A DNA stretch of 64,000 nt from Pseudomonas viridiflava (GTDB taxonomy: Bacteria; Pseudomonadota; Gammaproteobacteria; Pseudomonadales; Pseudomonadaceae), in contig NZ_UUON01000050.1 of the NCBI RefSeq assembly GCF_900590885.1, positions 186,001-250,000 on the forward strand, in the 5' to 3' direction. The notes beneath the pieces were generated by a model. The model saw only the letters and a list, made by a program, of their open reading frames with translations, was not told where the DNA came from and did not search any database. Shown in pieces: positions 33,471-42,502 of the stretch. Made by a program: the position numbers and the translations under genes. Numbering within the stretch: position 1 is the stretch's first letter; each line of letters starts with the position of its first letter.

Positions 33471-35234
33471 ATGCACGCCATCAGCTTTATCCAGGACCTG
33501 GCCGTGATCATGCTGGTGGCAGGGGTGGTCACCATCCTGTTTCACCGCCTCAAGCAGCCGGTGGTGCTGGGGTATATCGTCGCCGGGTTCATCATCGGGC
33601 CCCATACGCCGCCGTTCGGCCTGATCCACGATGAAGACACCATCAAGACCCTGGCCGAGCTGGGGGTGATCTTCCTGATGTTCTGCCTGGGCCTGGAGTT
33701 CAGCCTGCGCAAGCTGTTCAAGGTCGGGGCCACGGCGTTTATCGCGGCGTTCCTGGAAATCATCCTGATGATCTGGATCGGCTACGAAATCGGCCGCTGG
33801 TTCGACTGGAACACCATGGACTCGCTGTTCCTCGGCGCGATCCTGGCGATCTCCTCGACCACCATCATCGTCAAGGCGCTCAATGACCTGAAGATGAAAA
33901 ACCAGCGGTTCGCCCAGCTGATTTTTGGCGTGCTGATCGTTGAAGACATTCTCGGCATCGGCATCATCGCCTTGCTGTCGAGCATCGCCGTCAGCGGCAC
34001 AGTCAGCTCCGGGGAGGTGTTTTCCACGGTCGGCAAGCTCTCGCTGTTCATGATTGTGGCGCTGGTGATCGGCATTCTGCTGGTGCCGCGCCTGCTGGCC
34101 TACGTGGCCAAGTTCGAAAGCAATGAGATGCTGCTGATTACCGTGCTGGGCCTGTGTTTCGGCTTCTGCCTGCTGGTGGTCAAGCTGGAATACAGCATGG
34201 TGCTGGGGGCGTTCCTGATCGGCGCGATCATGGCCGAGTCCAAACAGCTGATTAAGATCGAGCGCCTGATCGAGCCGGTTCGCGACATGTTCAGCGCTAT
34301 TTTCTTCGTGGCCATTGGCTTGATGATCGACCCGCAGATCCTGCTGCAATACGCCTGGCCGATCGCGGTGATTACCGTGGCGGTGGTGCTCGGCAAGATG
34401 TTGTCCTGCGGCCTGGGCGCCTTTATCGCCGGCAATGACGGCCGCACCTCACTACGCGTGGGCATGGGGCTGTCACAGATTGGCGAATTTTCCTTCATCA
34501 TCGCCGCGCTGGGCATGACCCTGCAGGTGACCAGCGACTTTCTGTACCCGGTGGCCGTGGCCGTTTCGGCGATCACCACGTTGCTCACGCCGTACCTGAT
34601 TCGCGGCGCCGACCCGTTGTCATTGAAGATTGCCGCCGTGATGCCCAAGCGCATGAGCCGCGTGTTCGGTATGTATGGCGAATGGCTGCGCAGTATTCAG
34701 CCCCAGGGTGAGGGCGCGATGCTGGCGTCGATGATCCGCAAGATCATCCTGCAAGTGGGGGTGAACCTGGCGCTGGTGGTGGCGATCTTCTTCGCCGGCA
34801 GTTACTTCGCCGTGCGTATCGGTGGCTATCTGCAAGGCTGGATCAGTGATCCAAGCTGGCAGAAGGCGTTGATCTGGGGCGGGGCGCTGCTGTTGTCGCT
34901 GCCGTTCTTGATTGCGGCGTACCGCAAGCTCAAGGCGCTGTCGATGTTGCTGGCGGAGATGAGCGTGAAGCCGGAAATGGCCGGGCGGCATACCCAGCGC
35001 GTGCGGCGGGTGATCGCCGAGCTGATCCCGCTGTTGTCGCTGCTGCTGATTTTCCTGCTATTGGCAGCGTTGTCGGCGAGTATTCTGCCGACCAACAAGC
35101 TGCTGGTACTGATCGCCGTGGTCACGGCGGCGGTGGCGGCCGTGCTCTGGCGGTGGTTCATCCGCGTGCATACGCGGATGCAGGTCGCCTTGCTGGAGAC
35201 GCTGGATAACCACAAGGATTCGCCGGAGCACTAA
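33471..35234 (+). CDS. CPA2-family cation:proton antiporter (Kef-type, no RCK domain)
   Basis: A 587-residue membrane protein with about 12 segments in the Na+/H+ exchanger fold (residues 1-390: QPVVLGYIVAGFIIGPHTPP, FCLGLEFSLRKL, GVLIVEDILGIGIIAL with the ED pair, SQIGEFSFIIAALGM). A second membrane part (residues about 420-580) follows in place of a cytoplasmic RCK/TrkA-N domain. Kef-type carriers exchange K+ or Na+ for protons. The absence of an RCK domain means nucleotide or glutathione gating is unlikely in this protein. The upstream 294 bases hold no gene I can support. Confidence 0.88.
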   Translation: MHAISFIQDLAVIMLVAGVVTILFHRLKQPVVLGYIVAGFIIGPHTPPFGLIHDEDTIKTLAELGVIFLMFCLGLEFSLRKLFKVGATAFIAAFLEIILMIWIGYEIGRWFDWNTMDSLFLGAILAISSTTIIVKALNDLKMKNQRFAQLIFGVLIVEDILGIGIIALLSSIAVSGTVSSGEVFSTVGKLSLFMIVALVIGILLVPRLLAYVAKFESNEMLLITVLGLCFGFCLLVVKLEYSMVLGAFLIGAIMAESKQLIKIERLIEPVRDMFSAIFFVAIGLMIDPQILLQYAWPIAVITVAVVLGKMLSCGLGAFIAGNDGRTSLRVGMGLSQIGEFSFIIAALGMTLQVTSDFLYPVAVAVSAITTLLTPYLIRGADPLSLKIAAVMPKRMSRVFGMYGEWLRSIQPQGEGAMLASMIRKIILQVGVNLALVVAIFFAGSYFAVRIGGYLQGWISDPSWQKALIWGGALLLSLPFLIAAYRKLKALSMLLAEMSVKPEMAGRHTQRVRRVIAELIPLLSLLLIFLLLAALSASILPTNKLLVLIAVVTAAVAAVLWRWFIRVHTRMQVALLETLDNHKDSPEH

Positions 35235-35251
35235 AAGCCTGGGGAGGGGAC

Positions 35252-35659
35252 TCAGCTTTCCAGCCAGACGTCCCGCGCCCAGTGCCACACCGATTCCCAG
35301 GTTTCTTCGGTCACCAGTTCTTCTTCGCCCGACCACAGCACCACGGTGCCGTCTTCTTCGACGCAGTAGTAGTCGTCACCGTCCTGGCAGATCGGGATCA
35401 TGCTGCGGTCGACGCCGGCATCCCAGGCGTTGGCCGCTACGTCCGGCAGGTAGGTGTGGGACTGCGGGTCGGTGACGGTCACCGGCTCCAGGCTGCCGTA
35501 GACCACGTCGCTGACGGTCAGCAGGAATTCACGGAAGACAAACGGGATGTCGATGAACAGTTGTTCTTCGATTTCCACCAGTTGGTCTTCGTCAGGCAGT
35601 TCCAGAGGAACCGGGACCGGTTCGTTGGCTTCACGCAATTGTTCGATGATTTCTTCCAC
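35252..35659 (-). CDS. SMI1/KNR4 (SUKH) family protein
   Basis: A 135-residue acidic protein with the SUKH pattern: DEDQLVEIEEQLFIDIPFVF (conserved helix with P.. F), YLPDVAANAWDAGV, MIPICQDGDDYYCVEEDGTV and the terminal WESVWHWARDVW. SUKH proteins often act as immunity proteins for contact-dependent or polymorphic toxins. This copy stands alone next to an antiporter with no toxin gene beside it, and such solitary copies are conserved in pseudomonads, so immunity is not implied. Role unknown. Confidence 0.85.
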   Translation of the reverse strand: MEEIIEQLREANEPVPVPLELPDEDQLVEIEEQLFIDIPFVFREFLLTVSDVVYGSLEPVTVTDPQSHTYLPDVAANAWDAGVDRSMIPICQDGDDYYCVEEDGTVVLWSGEEELVTEETWESVWHWARDVWLES

Positions 35660-35779
35660 GGCCGGGATCCTCTTGCTAGATGGCGCGGTTTATAGGGGCG
35701 TTTTATACAGTAGCTCGCTATAAGTGCAACCGTGAAATGAAATCCCGGCGTCAGCACATTGCCTGTGACAACGCGCGGA

Positions 35780-37279
35780 CTAGAACTGTTTCTCCAGTTT
35801 TAGGCTGATGCTGTTTTTATCGTAGGAATAAAGCCAGTCGACGTTGCTTTCCACCTTGTTGTATTTGACCGTGAGGCTGGGAACGATGTCGTACACCGCC
35901 AGGCGCGGCGCGCGCAGGATGAAGGTGTAGCCTTGTTCTTCGTCATAGCGTCGGTCATCGAGAATGGCGCTGTAGGCATCGTACTGACGCTGGCGGTATG
36001 AGGCGAACAGCACGGCGCTGACGCCAATATCAAAGTCCTTGGCGACCCCCAGGCGCACGCCTTTTTGCAGGTAGGCGGCGGTGCGGTCGCGGGCGTTGCG
36101 GTCGACGATATCGACGCCGCCGAATAGCGTCCATTGGCGTGGCAGCACCTGGAACAGGGTGGCCGACACGGAGTTGGTCGCGCCGTCGAGGTTACTGTTG
36201 ATGTCGTGCTTGTAGACCATGTCTTTGTAGTCGCCTTCGAGCTTGAACATGCGCGTGGCGGACAGGTTGTGAATCCACTCGCCATGCAAGCCCCAGGCGC
36301 TGTACATGGCGTTGTCGCCAATGGTGTTGAACTCGTAAGAGGGCCCGAATGCGTACTGGTTGCGCGCATCGTGGTAGCTGTAGCCGGCGTTGTTGATCAC
36401 CGTGCTTTCGTTGTACTTGCTCTCTTTTTCGTAGGCCTGGCCGTACAGCAACGAGCGCACGAACAGCCCGTGGTGGCCGCTGATCGCCATGCGTTTATTG
36501 AGCGTGGCCTCGTAGTCCTGGCCATGGGCCGACACGGCCTTGGGCAAGGAGCGTTTGACCAGGATGGTTTCCTGGTCGGTAACAAAGCGGTAAGTGACGG
36601 TGCTTTCGGAGGACTGGTTGAGGTTGTCGCTCCAGGTCGGGCCGATGGCGAAGGAGCCTTGCCAGTCTTCGCGGTGGTCGAGGGCCTGGATAAAGCTATC
36701 GACGGTCTTGCCCAGGCCCATGGCCTTGGCGTCCGAGGGGCTGAGGCTGCTGGTGATCTGCTGGAACGCCTCTTTAGAGTCGCGATCCTTGCGGTTTTCG
36801 AATTGCACCCGCGCCAGTTCGAGGCGGCCGGGCAGGAAATCAGGTTGGATGGCCAGCAATTCGCGGTAGTCGATTTCTGCCTGATCCAGGTCACCATCGG
36901 CGCGGGCCAGGCCACCCTTGGCGTAGGCGGTGAGCATCGGATCGTGGCCGGGCAGGGCGGTGTAGCGCTTGAGGTAGTCGCGGGCTTGCGGCCATTCCTG
37001 GCGCTGAACACTCAGGTACACCGCGCGGCCCAGCTCGTCCAGGTTGTTGCCGACGGTGTAGTTCTGGCCGTCGATATTCAACAGCGGCGGGGCGCCGTCG
37101 CTGGGCAGTTCATCCTTGAGCAGCTCGCGCTCTTGCTGGTTGGCGCGGTACTCGATGGTCTGGTTCAGACGCAGGGTGGTGTCCTGGTCGGCGGCAAACG
37201 CCGTCGGGGCCATGAACAGCAGCAAAGAGAAGGGCAAAACATGCAGCGTAAGGGACCACTTGCAGTAGGGCTGGGGCAT
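35780..37279 (-). CDS. Slam-family outer-membrane translocator (DUF560)
   Basis: A 499-residue protein with signal peptide (ending APTAFAA). An N-terminal periplasmic TPR-like part (residues about 80-190, ARDYLKRYTALPGHDPMLTA and DGDLDQAEIDYRELLAIQPD) precedes a C-terminal beta-barrel (DUF560, residues about 210-499) ending in the terminal-Phe signature SLKLEKQF. Slam proteins move surface lipoproteins or secreted hemophilins across the outer membrane. It follows the hemophilin-like gene by 92 bases containing a hairpin, in the order expected for a dedicated cargo-Slam pair. Last gene of the heme-uptake cluster. Confidence 0.87.
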   Translation of the reverse strand: MPQPYCKWSLTLHVLPFSLLLFMAPTAFAADQDTTLRLNQTIEYRANQQERELLKDELPSDGAPPLLNIDGQNYTVGNNLDELGRAVYLSVQRQEWPQARDYLKRYTALPGHDPMLTAYAKGGLARADGDLDQAEIDYRELLAIQPDFLPGRLELARVQFENRKDRDSKEAFQQITSSLSPSDAKAMGLGKTVDSFIQALDHREDWQGSFAIGPTWSDNLNQSSESTVTYRFVTDQETILVKRSLPKAVSAHGQDYEATLNKRMAISGHHGLFVRSLLYGQAYEKESKYNESTVINNAGYSYHDARNQYAFGPSYEFNTIGDNAMYSAWGLHGEWIHNLSATRMFKLEGDYKDMVYKHDINSNLDGATNSVSATLFQVLPRQWTLFGGVDIVDRNARDRTAAYLQKGVRLGVAKDFDIGVSAVLFASYRQRQYDAYSAILDDRRYDEEQGYTFILRAPRLAVYDIVPSLTVKYNKVESNVDWLYSYDKNSISLKLEKQF

Positions 37280-37313
37280 TACCGGGCTCTCGGGATCGCT
37301 TTAAAACGCCAAA

Positions 37314-37342
37314 AGCAAGTGCCCGACCGTCAGGCACTTGCT
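37314..37342 (-). other. Hairpin between the hemophilin-like gene and slam
   Basis: AGCAAGTGCC (37314-37323) and GGCACTTGCT (37333-37342) form a perfect 10-bp stem. On the minus strand it is followed by TTTTGGCG, a weak T-run. It could act as a partial terminator that lowers slam transcription relative to its cargo, or protect the cargo mRNA 3' end. Confidence 0.6.
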
Positions 37343-37371
37343 TGCTGGTGCTACATCAGTTCAAGCCGCGG

Positions 37372-38133
37372 TTACTTGGCTACGCCACCGAAAGCGGTGT
37401 CGTAGTCGCGGTTGGCGAACTTGGCGATACCGGCCAGCGACGCGGTCGAACCTGCGCCGAAGAAGCTGCCCTGGGTGGTACCGGTGGACAGCAAGCCGTT
37501 GGTGGTCGGGTTCAGGGCGGCTGCAGTGCCACTGAAGCCGGCGGTGGTGGTGTTGATGTTGGCGTTCACCGCAACGCGCAGGTTGGCGTTGGCGATCGAA
37601 CCGGTCAGGGTCGGCGAGGCGGTGCCGAAGGAGGCAGTCAGGTCGCCGGACAGCACGTTGGCGCCGGAGTAGTTGTTGATGCCCTGTACCGCGTAAGTCA
37701 CGCTGGCAGTCGGCAGCACGCGGCCGGTGGTGTCGCCCGAGTAGTACACCACGCGGGTCGGGTCGTTGTTGGTGCCGTTCTGCGACCACTCGCCGTAGTA
37801 CACCTGTTGGCTGGCGACTTGTTTGAAGTCGAAGTTGCCCAGCGCGGCGTGGGAGGCGGGCATCATGGCCGGGGTAATGGTGGTGACGCCATTGGCGTCG
37901 GTGGCGACCATGCCTTTGAGGCCGGCGAAACCAACTTTTGCACCGCCGTAAAATGCCAGAACGCCAACGGCCGGCTGGCCTGGAGTGCCAGGGTGGTTCA
38001 CAGTGCCCGTACCGCCAGTGCCTTCAACGACGATAGTGCCGGTGTAACTTTGCCCCGAAGAAACATCTGCTTGAGCAACGCCAGCCAAACCAAGAAGAGC
38101 CACTGCCAATACTGTGTAGTTGAAAGTTTTCAT
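37372..38133 (-). CDS. Hemophilin-like Slam-dependent secreted protein (HphA type)
   Basis: A 253-residue protein starting at 38133 (GGATGAAGAA upstream). Its signal peptide MKTFNYTVLAVALLGLAGVA ends AQA before DVSS and has no lipobox, so it is released as a soluble protein. The C-terminal half has the small beta-barrel pattern of TbpB/hemophilin proteins: VTYAVQGINNYSG, LTGSIANANL, GSFFGAGSTASLAGIAKFAN and the final DTAFGG. HphA-type proteins are secreted by Slam, bind heme, and pass it to a TonB receptor; both partners flank this gene. The heme ligand cannot be assigned from sequence; iron or other metal-complex cargo is possible. Confidence 0.75.
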   Translation of the reverse strand: MKTFNYTVLAVALLGLAGVAQADVSSGQSYTGTIVVEGTGGTGTVNHPGTPGQPAVGVLAFYGGAKVGFAGLKGMVATDANGVTTITPAMMPASHAALGNFDFKQVASQQVYYGEWSQNGTNNDPTRVVYYSGDTTGRVLPTASVTYAVQGINNYSGANVLSGDLTASFGTASPTLTGSIANANLRVAVNANINTTTAGFSGTAAALNPTTNGLLSTGTTQGSFFGAGSTASLAGIAKFANRDYDTAFGGVAK

Positions 38134-38219
38134 TTCTTCATCCATTGAGTAAATTTAAGTAAGTCAACACGTCAAGCATCTGCCAAGTTCTCTTAGCCTC
38201 CCATGGTGCACCTCACAAG

Positions 38220-41200
38220 TTAGAACGTAGCGGTAAAACCGATTTTCAAGGTTCGACCCGGCGCGGGCATGGCCGAGCGTGTCAGCGGGTCGATGTAATA
38301 GAGGTTGCTCAAGTTGGTGCCAGTCAACTCGATAGACGCGTCGTCAGTGAGCTTGTAGTTGATGTAAGCGTCATAAGTAATAATCTTGTCCCACGACATG
38401 GGCGTGTTGATGTAATAACTCACCATCGCGCTGTCGGGGTAGTTGCTGTAGAACTTGCTCTGGTGCTGGCGGTAGTAAATCGCGCGTCCGCCGACTTCCA
38501 GTTTGCGATTGAAGAAGCGCGCACCGCCGCCCAGGTTGGCTGACCATTCAGGCTGGGCCATGCTCACCAGGTAACCGCCCACGAAGCCGTCTTCAACACA
38601 ATTGGGGGTGCTGCCATTGGTGCTGATCGCCACCGCCGAGTCTTCATCACAGACTTTGTTTTTCAGCACATGGGCGATGCTCAGGTCAGTAAACACCCGT
38701 CCGTTGTCGTAACGCCCCTGGAACTCCACGCCGGAAGTCGTCTGTTTCTCCAAGTTGCTGAAGCGCAACTCCGGGCTGCGTTCAATCACGTTTTTGATGG
38801 TGTTGTGGTAGTACGTCAGTTTTATATCGGCGCGCTCACTGCCGCCCCAGCCGGCCAAGTTGTGGATATACGCCGCTTCATAGTTATAGGCATGTTCCGG
38901 CTCCAGCCCCCAGGGGTTGACCGACGAGGAGAAACCCAGTGTACTTTCAAACATGCTGGGATAACGGATGGCTTCGCTGTAGCGGAAATAAACCCGGCCA
39001 TTCTCCGAAGTGTAAAAAGTGGCTGACAAGTTGGGCGCCCAGTCACTGTCTTTCTGATGTTTGGCGCTCACATCTTTTTGAGTGCCCGTGGTGCTGCCTG
39101 AGGCACTGCACGCAATGATGTCTTCACCGGCGTTCAAGCCATTGATGCACGGGTTGTTAGCCCGCGAATACTTGCCTTTGCCGTCGCTTGCCCAATTCGC
39201 CTGATGTTGAGTGTCCTCAACAAGAGGGGTTTCTTTTTTGATCTGTTCTATTTCGGCCAGACGCTGTTCCTGTGGAATGCCAAACATGTCCCAAAAGAAC
39301 TGGTTGCCGGCTACTCTTTGATCGACATTGGCTTGCCACTCGGCAGTGCTCAGTGTTTTGCGCGTGGTGTAACTGACGGTCCGGCCGTTTTCCACAAATT
39401 GCGTGGTCACTCCGGTTTTGTCCTGGGTTTCCTTCAGATAGTCATCGAACGCCCAATACGAGGAATACCGCGCGCCGGCCGTGAATTTGGCGAAGGTGAC
39501 CGGGCGCCAATCGAAGTTGAAGTTGTATTCGCGCTCATCCCGACGCCCCGCCCGTGGGTTCATGCGCAAGGTGTCGAAGATTGCGGCGTCGTAATAATCA
39601 TCCTTGGAACTTAATTTCTCGTGCTGGTAGCTGGCGCCCAGGGTCAGGTCCAGGCTGTCGAGCATCTTGAATTTGTTGCTGAGCGTTACCCCCGCCCGGT
39701 CGTGCTGGGCGTTGGCCACGGCGGTGTTCCGGAACACCGGGTTGGCCGCGCTGGTGGCGTTGGGCACGCCGCCGCTGGTGTAGGTATCGCTTTGGGTATT
39801 GGTGGCCCAGAGGTTGGAATAGAAATCCACCCACGGGTTGTCCTGGGGCTTGAGGTTGTATTCCAGGTTGTAGGCTTTGCTCTGCACATGGCTCAGCGGC
39901 CACTGCGGCACGCCGCTGGTTTCGGCGTCGAACTGGTCGCCGGGGCGGAAAAACGAGATGCGCGACGGCATGATCTCGCCGTACAGCGAATCGGTGTCGC
40001 GGTAGCCGAACTCCAGGGATTGGTCTTCATCGATCTTGAGTTTGGCCTTGGCCAGCCAGGACTCCATTTTGCTGGAGGTGTTGGGCACCTCATCACCCGG
40101 TTTGTAGATGTTGGCCAGGTTGGGGATGTAGTCGAACTGGCCATTGACCTGCTTGCCGGTGGAATAGAAGCCGGTTTTGTTCTTGCCCGCGTAGTGGTTG
40201 CCTTTTTCGCGGTAGGCGTAGGCGGCGAGCAGCTCGAATTTTTCCTGGCGGGTGCCGAGGGCCAGGCGATAGGCCGAGTCGTCCCCGGAGATCAGGTTGT
40301 TGTCGCGACCGGTGCGCGGGTGCTTGTACAGCGACGGGTCGTAATAGGAATAAATCGGGATGTATTGATAGTCGGCAGGCGGGCTTTGCCCGGTCATCAG
40401 CGTCGGCAGCTTGGGTGACACCGAGTTGTTGCTGCCTTCCATTTTCAGCTCGCCACCGAATTCCTGGCCGTCCTTGAGGATGTCATCCACGTTCAGGGTA
40501 CTGGCCACCACCGCGCCGCCGACGCCGCTGTAGACGTTGCGCTCCAGGTTCGGGCCCTTGAGCACCTTGATGCTGCCGATCAGGTTGGGGTCGATGTAGT
40601 TGCGGTTGTTGGCGCCCATGTAGCCGCGATACACGGTCAGCGCCTGTTCGGTGCCGTCGATGGTCAGCGGTACGCGGCCGGGGCCCTGGATGCCGCGTAC
40701 GTTGGGGTCCAGCGCGCCACTGTTGCGGCCGTCGCCGCTGTAGACGTTGAGCATGCCCTTGAACATATCGGCGGGGGCGGCGCCTTTGTAGCGTTCGATC
40801 TGCTCCTTGCCGGAGTACACCGAGGAGGTGTCCTGATCGTAGATGTCGTTGTAGCCCTTTTCGTCGCGGGACTCCTTGCCGTCCATGCCATGCACGTAGA
40901 TGGGCGCCAGGTCGCCTTGCTGGATACCGCTGGTGCCTTGCACGGGGCGCACCTGGATGACGGGGTGCTCCGGCGCGCCGACCAGGCTATAGGCGACGGC
41001 TTGGTTGGCCAGCAATTGCTGCAGCGCAGCGTCCAGCGAGAGCCGGCCCTTGACCGGGTTGCTGCTGCGGCCGGTTAGGTCGTTGCTGCCCAGGTAGAGT
41101 TCCACCCCGGCCTGGCGCGCCAGCAGCACCAGCCCCGCGTCCAGTGATAATGCCGGTACATCGAAGTCGTGATAGCCGCTGCGGGTTTGTGCGTGAGGCG

Positions 41201-41333
41201 CGCTTTGCGCGCTGGTGTCCCGCGTCGGGCTGATGTCTGCGGCATTGGCGCACAGTGCGAAAACCGCCAACTGAATCCCCAGGCTCAGTCGGGTGCGGTT
41301 TAGTGCCTTACGCTTCTTGTTCTTCTGTTGCAT
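38220..41333 (-). CDS. TonB-dependent receptor with STN signalling domain (hemophilin/heme receptor)
   Basis: A receptor of about 1037 residues from the ATG at 41333 (an ATG at 41375 is possible). After the signal peptide (LGIQLAVFALCANA) comes an STN signalling domain (FDVPALSLDAGLVLLARQAG onward). A possible TonB box (APIYVHG), a plug (NVYSGDGRNSGALDPNVRGI, VLKGPNLERNVYSG) and a large barrel ending LKIGFTATF follow. The STN domain plus FecR and FecI upstream define cell-surface signalling: ligand binding triggers expression of this operon. Its long extracellular loops fit a protein-bound ligand such as a heme-loaded hemophilin. It is followed by the hemophilin and slam genes. Confidence 0.9.
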   Translation of the reverse strand: MQQKNKKRKALNRTRLSLGIQLAVFALCANAADISPTRDTSAQSAPHAQTRSGYHDFDVPALSLDAGLVLLARQAGVELYLGSNDLTGRSSNPVKGRLSLDAALQQLLANQAVAYSLVGAPEHPVIQVRPVQGTSGIQQGDLAPIYVHGMDGKESRDEKGYNDIYDQDTSSVYSGKEQIERYKGAAPADMFKGMLNVYSGDGRNSGALDPNVRGIQGPGRVPLTIDGTEQALTVYRGYMGANNRNYIDPNLIGSIKVLKGPNLERNVYSGVGGAVVASTLNVDDILKDGQEFGGELKMEGSNNSVSPKLPTLMTGQSPPADYQYIPIYSYYDPSLYKHPRTGRDNNLISGDDSAYRLALGTRQEKFELLAAYAYREKGNHYAGKNKTGFYSTGKQVNGQFDYIPNLANIYKPGDEVPNTSSKMESWLAKAKLKIDEDQSLEFGYRDTDSLYGEIMPSRISFFRPGDQFDAETSGVPQWPLSHVQSKAYNLEYNLKPQDNPWVDFYSNLWATNTQSDTYTSGGVPNATSAANPVFRNTAVANAQHDRAGVTLSNKFKMLDSLDLTLGASYQHEKLSSKDDYYDAAIFDTLRMNPRAGRRDEREYNFNFDWRPVTFAKFTAGARYSSYWAFDDYLKETQDKTGVTTQFVENGRTVSYTTRKTLSTAEWQANVDQRVAGNQFFWDMFGIPQEQRLAEIEQIKKETPLVEDTQHQANWASDGKGKYSRANNPCINGLNAGEDIIACSASGSTTGTQKDVSAKHQKDSDWAPNLSATFYTSENGRVYFRYSEAIRYPSMFESTLGFSSSVNPWGLEPEHAYNYEAAYIHNLAGWGGSERADIKLTYYHNTIKNVIERSPELRFSNLEKQTTSGVEFQGRYDNGRVFTDLSIAHVLKNKVCDEDSAVAISTNGSTPNCVEDGFVGGYLVSMAQPEWSANLGGGARFFNRKLEVGGRAIYYRQHQSKFYSNYPDSAMVSYYINTPMSWDKIITYDAYINYKLTDDASIELTGTNLSNLYYIDPLTRSAMPAPGRTLKIGFTATF

Positions 41334-41408
41334 GTGCAAAGCTGGCCTCACTAAAAGCAAATAAGAGTTATTCACATGTAGTAGAAACGCAGCAGCAGCA
41401 AAAACGCG

Positions 41409-41427
41409 ATAGATCGTTATGATCTAT
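41409..41427. promoter_or_regulatory. Inverted repeat in the fecR-receptor gap
   Basis: ATAGATC (41409-41415) and GATCTAT (41421-41427) form a perfect 7-bp inverted repeat with a 5-base spacer, inside the AT-rich region before the receptor gene where the FecI-dependent promoter is expected. It could be an operator or an RNA hairpin in the leader; nothing else supports a choice. Confidence 0.35.
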
Positions 41428-41478
41428 GTATCAGGATTTATATGAATATGTAGAGTGGCCGCGGCGTGCCGCCGATCT

Positions 41479-42459
41479 TCAATAGATCAGCGTCAGGCCC
41501 GGCAGGTCGAGCACGCGGCCATGGGCTTGGGTGGCCATGCGCTTGAGAGCGTCGTTGAGATTGTCCAAACGCATGACAGCGCTGATACGTACGTCGCGCA
41601 GCGCGTCGCCTTTGACCATCACCAGGCCCGGGCGATAGCGGTTGATGCGCGCCACGGCGTCACCCAGGCGCTCGCGCTGGAAGACCAACTGCCCCTGCTG
41701 CCAGCTGGCAAGCTCATCGGGGCGGGTATTGAGCGGCATAATCCCGGCTTTGGGGCTGAACCGCAGGCTGTTGCCTTGCTCAAGCTGCGCGGAGCCAGCG
41801 GCGTCGTCGCGTTGCTGGGGCGTCAGATTGACCTCGACCTGGTGCTGCAAAACCCCAACCCAGCCTTCGCGGTCCTGGCCGACACCCACCAGGTAGCTAG
41901 TGCCGCGCGCGGTGATATCGGCGCCAGGGGCGCGTACGGTAAATGGGCGCCGCTCCTGCTCGTTGACCGGCGCCGGCGTAAACACGGCCTCGCCCTGGTT
42001 CAGGCGGACCAGCCGGGTTTGGTCGTCGTAGGCAATGTTCAACAGGCTGTGGCTGCCCAACTCCACGCGGCTGCCATCTGCCAGGGTGATCTGGCGTGTT
42101 TCGCCAAAACCGGTGTGGTAGTCGCTGTTCAAGGCTTCCAGCCAGAAGGGCGGGGCAAGCAACAGCCAGCAACCCACTGCCAATGCCGCCACGGCACCAC
42201 TGGCGGGCAGCGGCCGGCGTATCCAGTTGGCGCGCGGTGGGCGTTGGGGTTTTACGTAGCCGGAACGCCGCTTGAGCATGGCGGTTGCCTGCCAGGCACG
42301 ATCTGCCCTGCCGGCGGCGGCGGCATGCCTGGGATCGGCGGCCTGCCAGCGCTGGAAAGCCTCCAGTTCACGGGGTGAGAGCTGTCCTTGGCGGTGACGC
42401 ATCACCCAGTCGGCAGCACTGCGCTCTACCGGGTCGATGGTCTGAGGGGAGTCGTTCAC
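41479..42459 (-). CDS. FecR-family anti-sigma/signal-transducing protein
   Basis: A 326-residue inner-membrane protein. The N-terminal cytoplasmic DUF4880 part has AADWVMRHRQGQLSPRELEA and FQRWQAADPRHAAAAGRADR. One membrane helix (about residues 85-105, ASGAVAALAVGCWLLLAP) and the periplasmic FecR domain (TGFGETRQITLADGSRVELG, LNQGEAVFTP) follow. The C-terminal STN-like domain (LGDAVARINRYRPGLVMV) contacts the receptor. It relays receptor occupancy to the sigma factor upstream, 43 bases away. Length and order (fecI-fecR-receptor) are standard. Confidence 0.93.
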   Translation of the reverse strand: MNDSPQTIDPVERSAADWVMRHRQGQLSPRELEAFQRWQAADPRHAAAAGRADRAWQATAMLKRRSGYVKPQRPPRANWIRRPLPASGAVAALAVGCWLLLAPPFWLEALNSDYHTGFGETRQITLADGSRVELGSHSLLNIAYDDQTRLVRLNQGEAVFTPAPVNEQERRPFTVRAPGADITARGTSYLVGVGQDREGWVGVLQHQVEVNLTPQQRDDAAGSAQLEQGNSLRFSPKAGIMPLNTRPDELASWQQGQLVFQRERLGDAVARINRYRPGLVMVKGDALRDVRISAVMRLDNLNDALKRMATQAHGRVLDLPGLTLIY

Positions 42460-42502
42460 GATTCTGACTGGTTACCTTCTTGCGTCCTGGAATATCCATG
42501 GC

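Noticed and set aside
35252-35659. SUKH protein as immunity protein of a polymorphic toxin
   Set aside because: No toxin or Rhs/CDI gene is adjacent; solitary copies of this type are conserved in pseudomonads.
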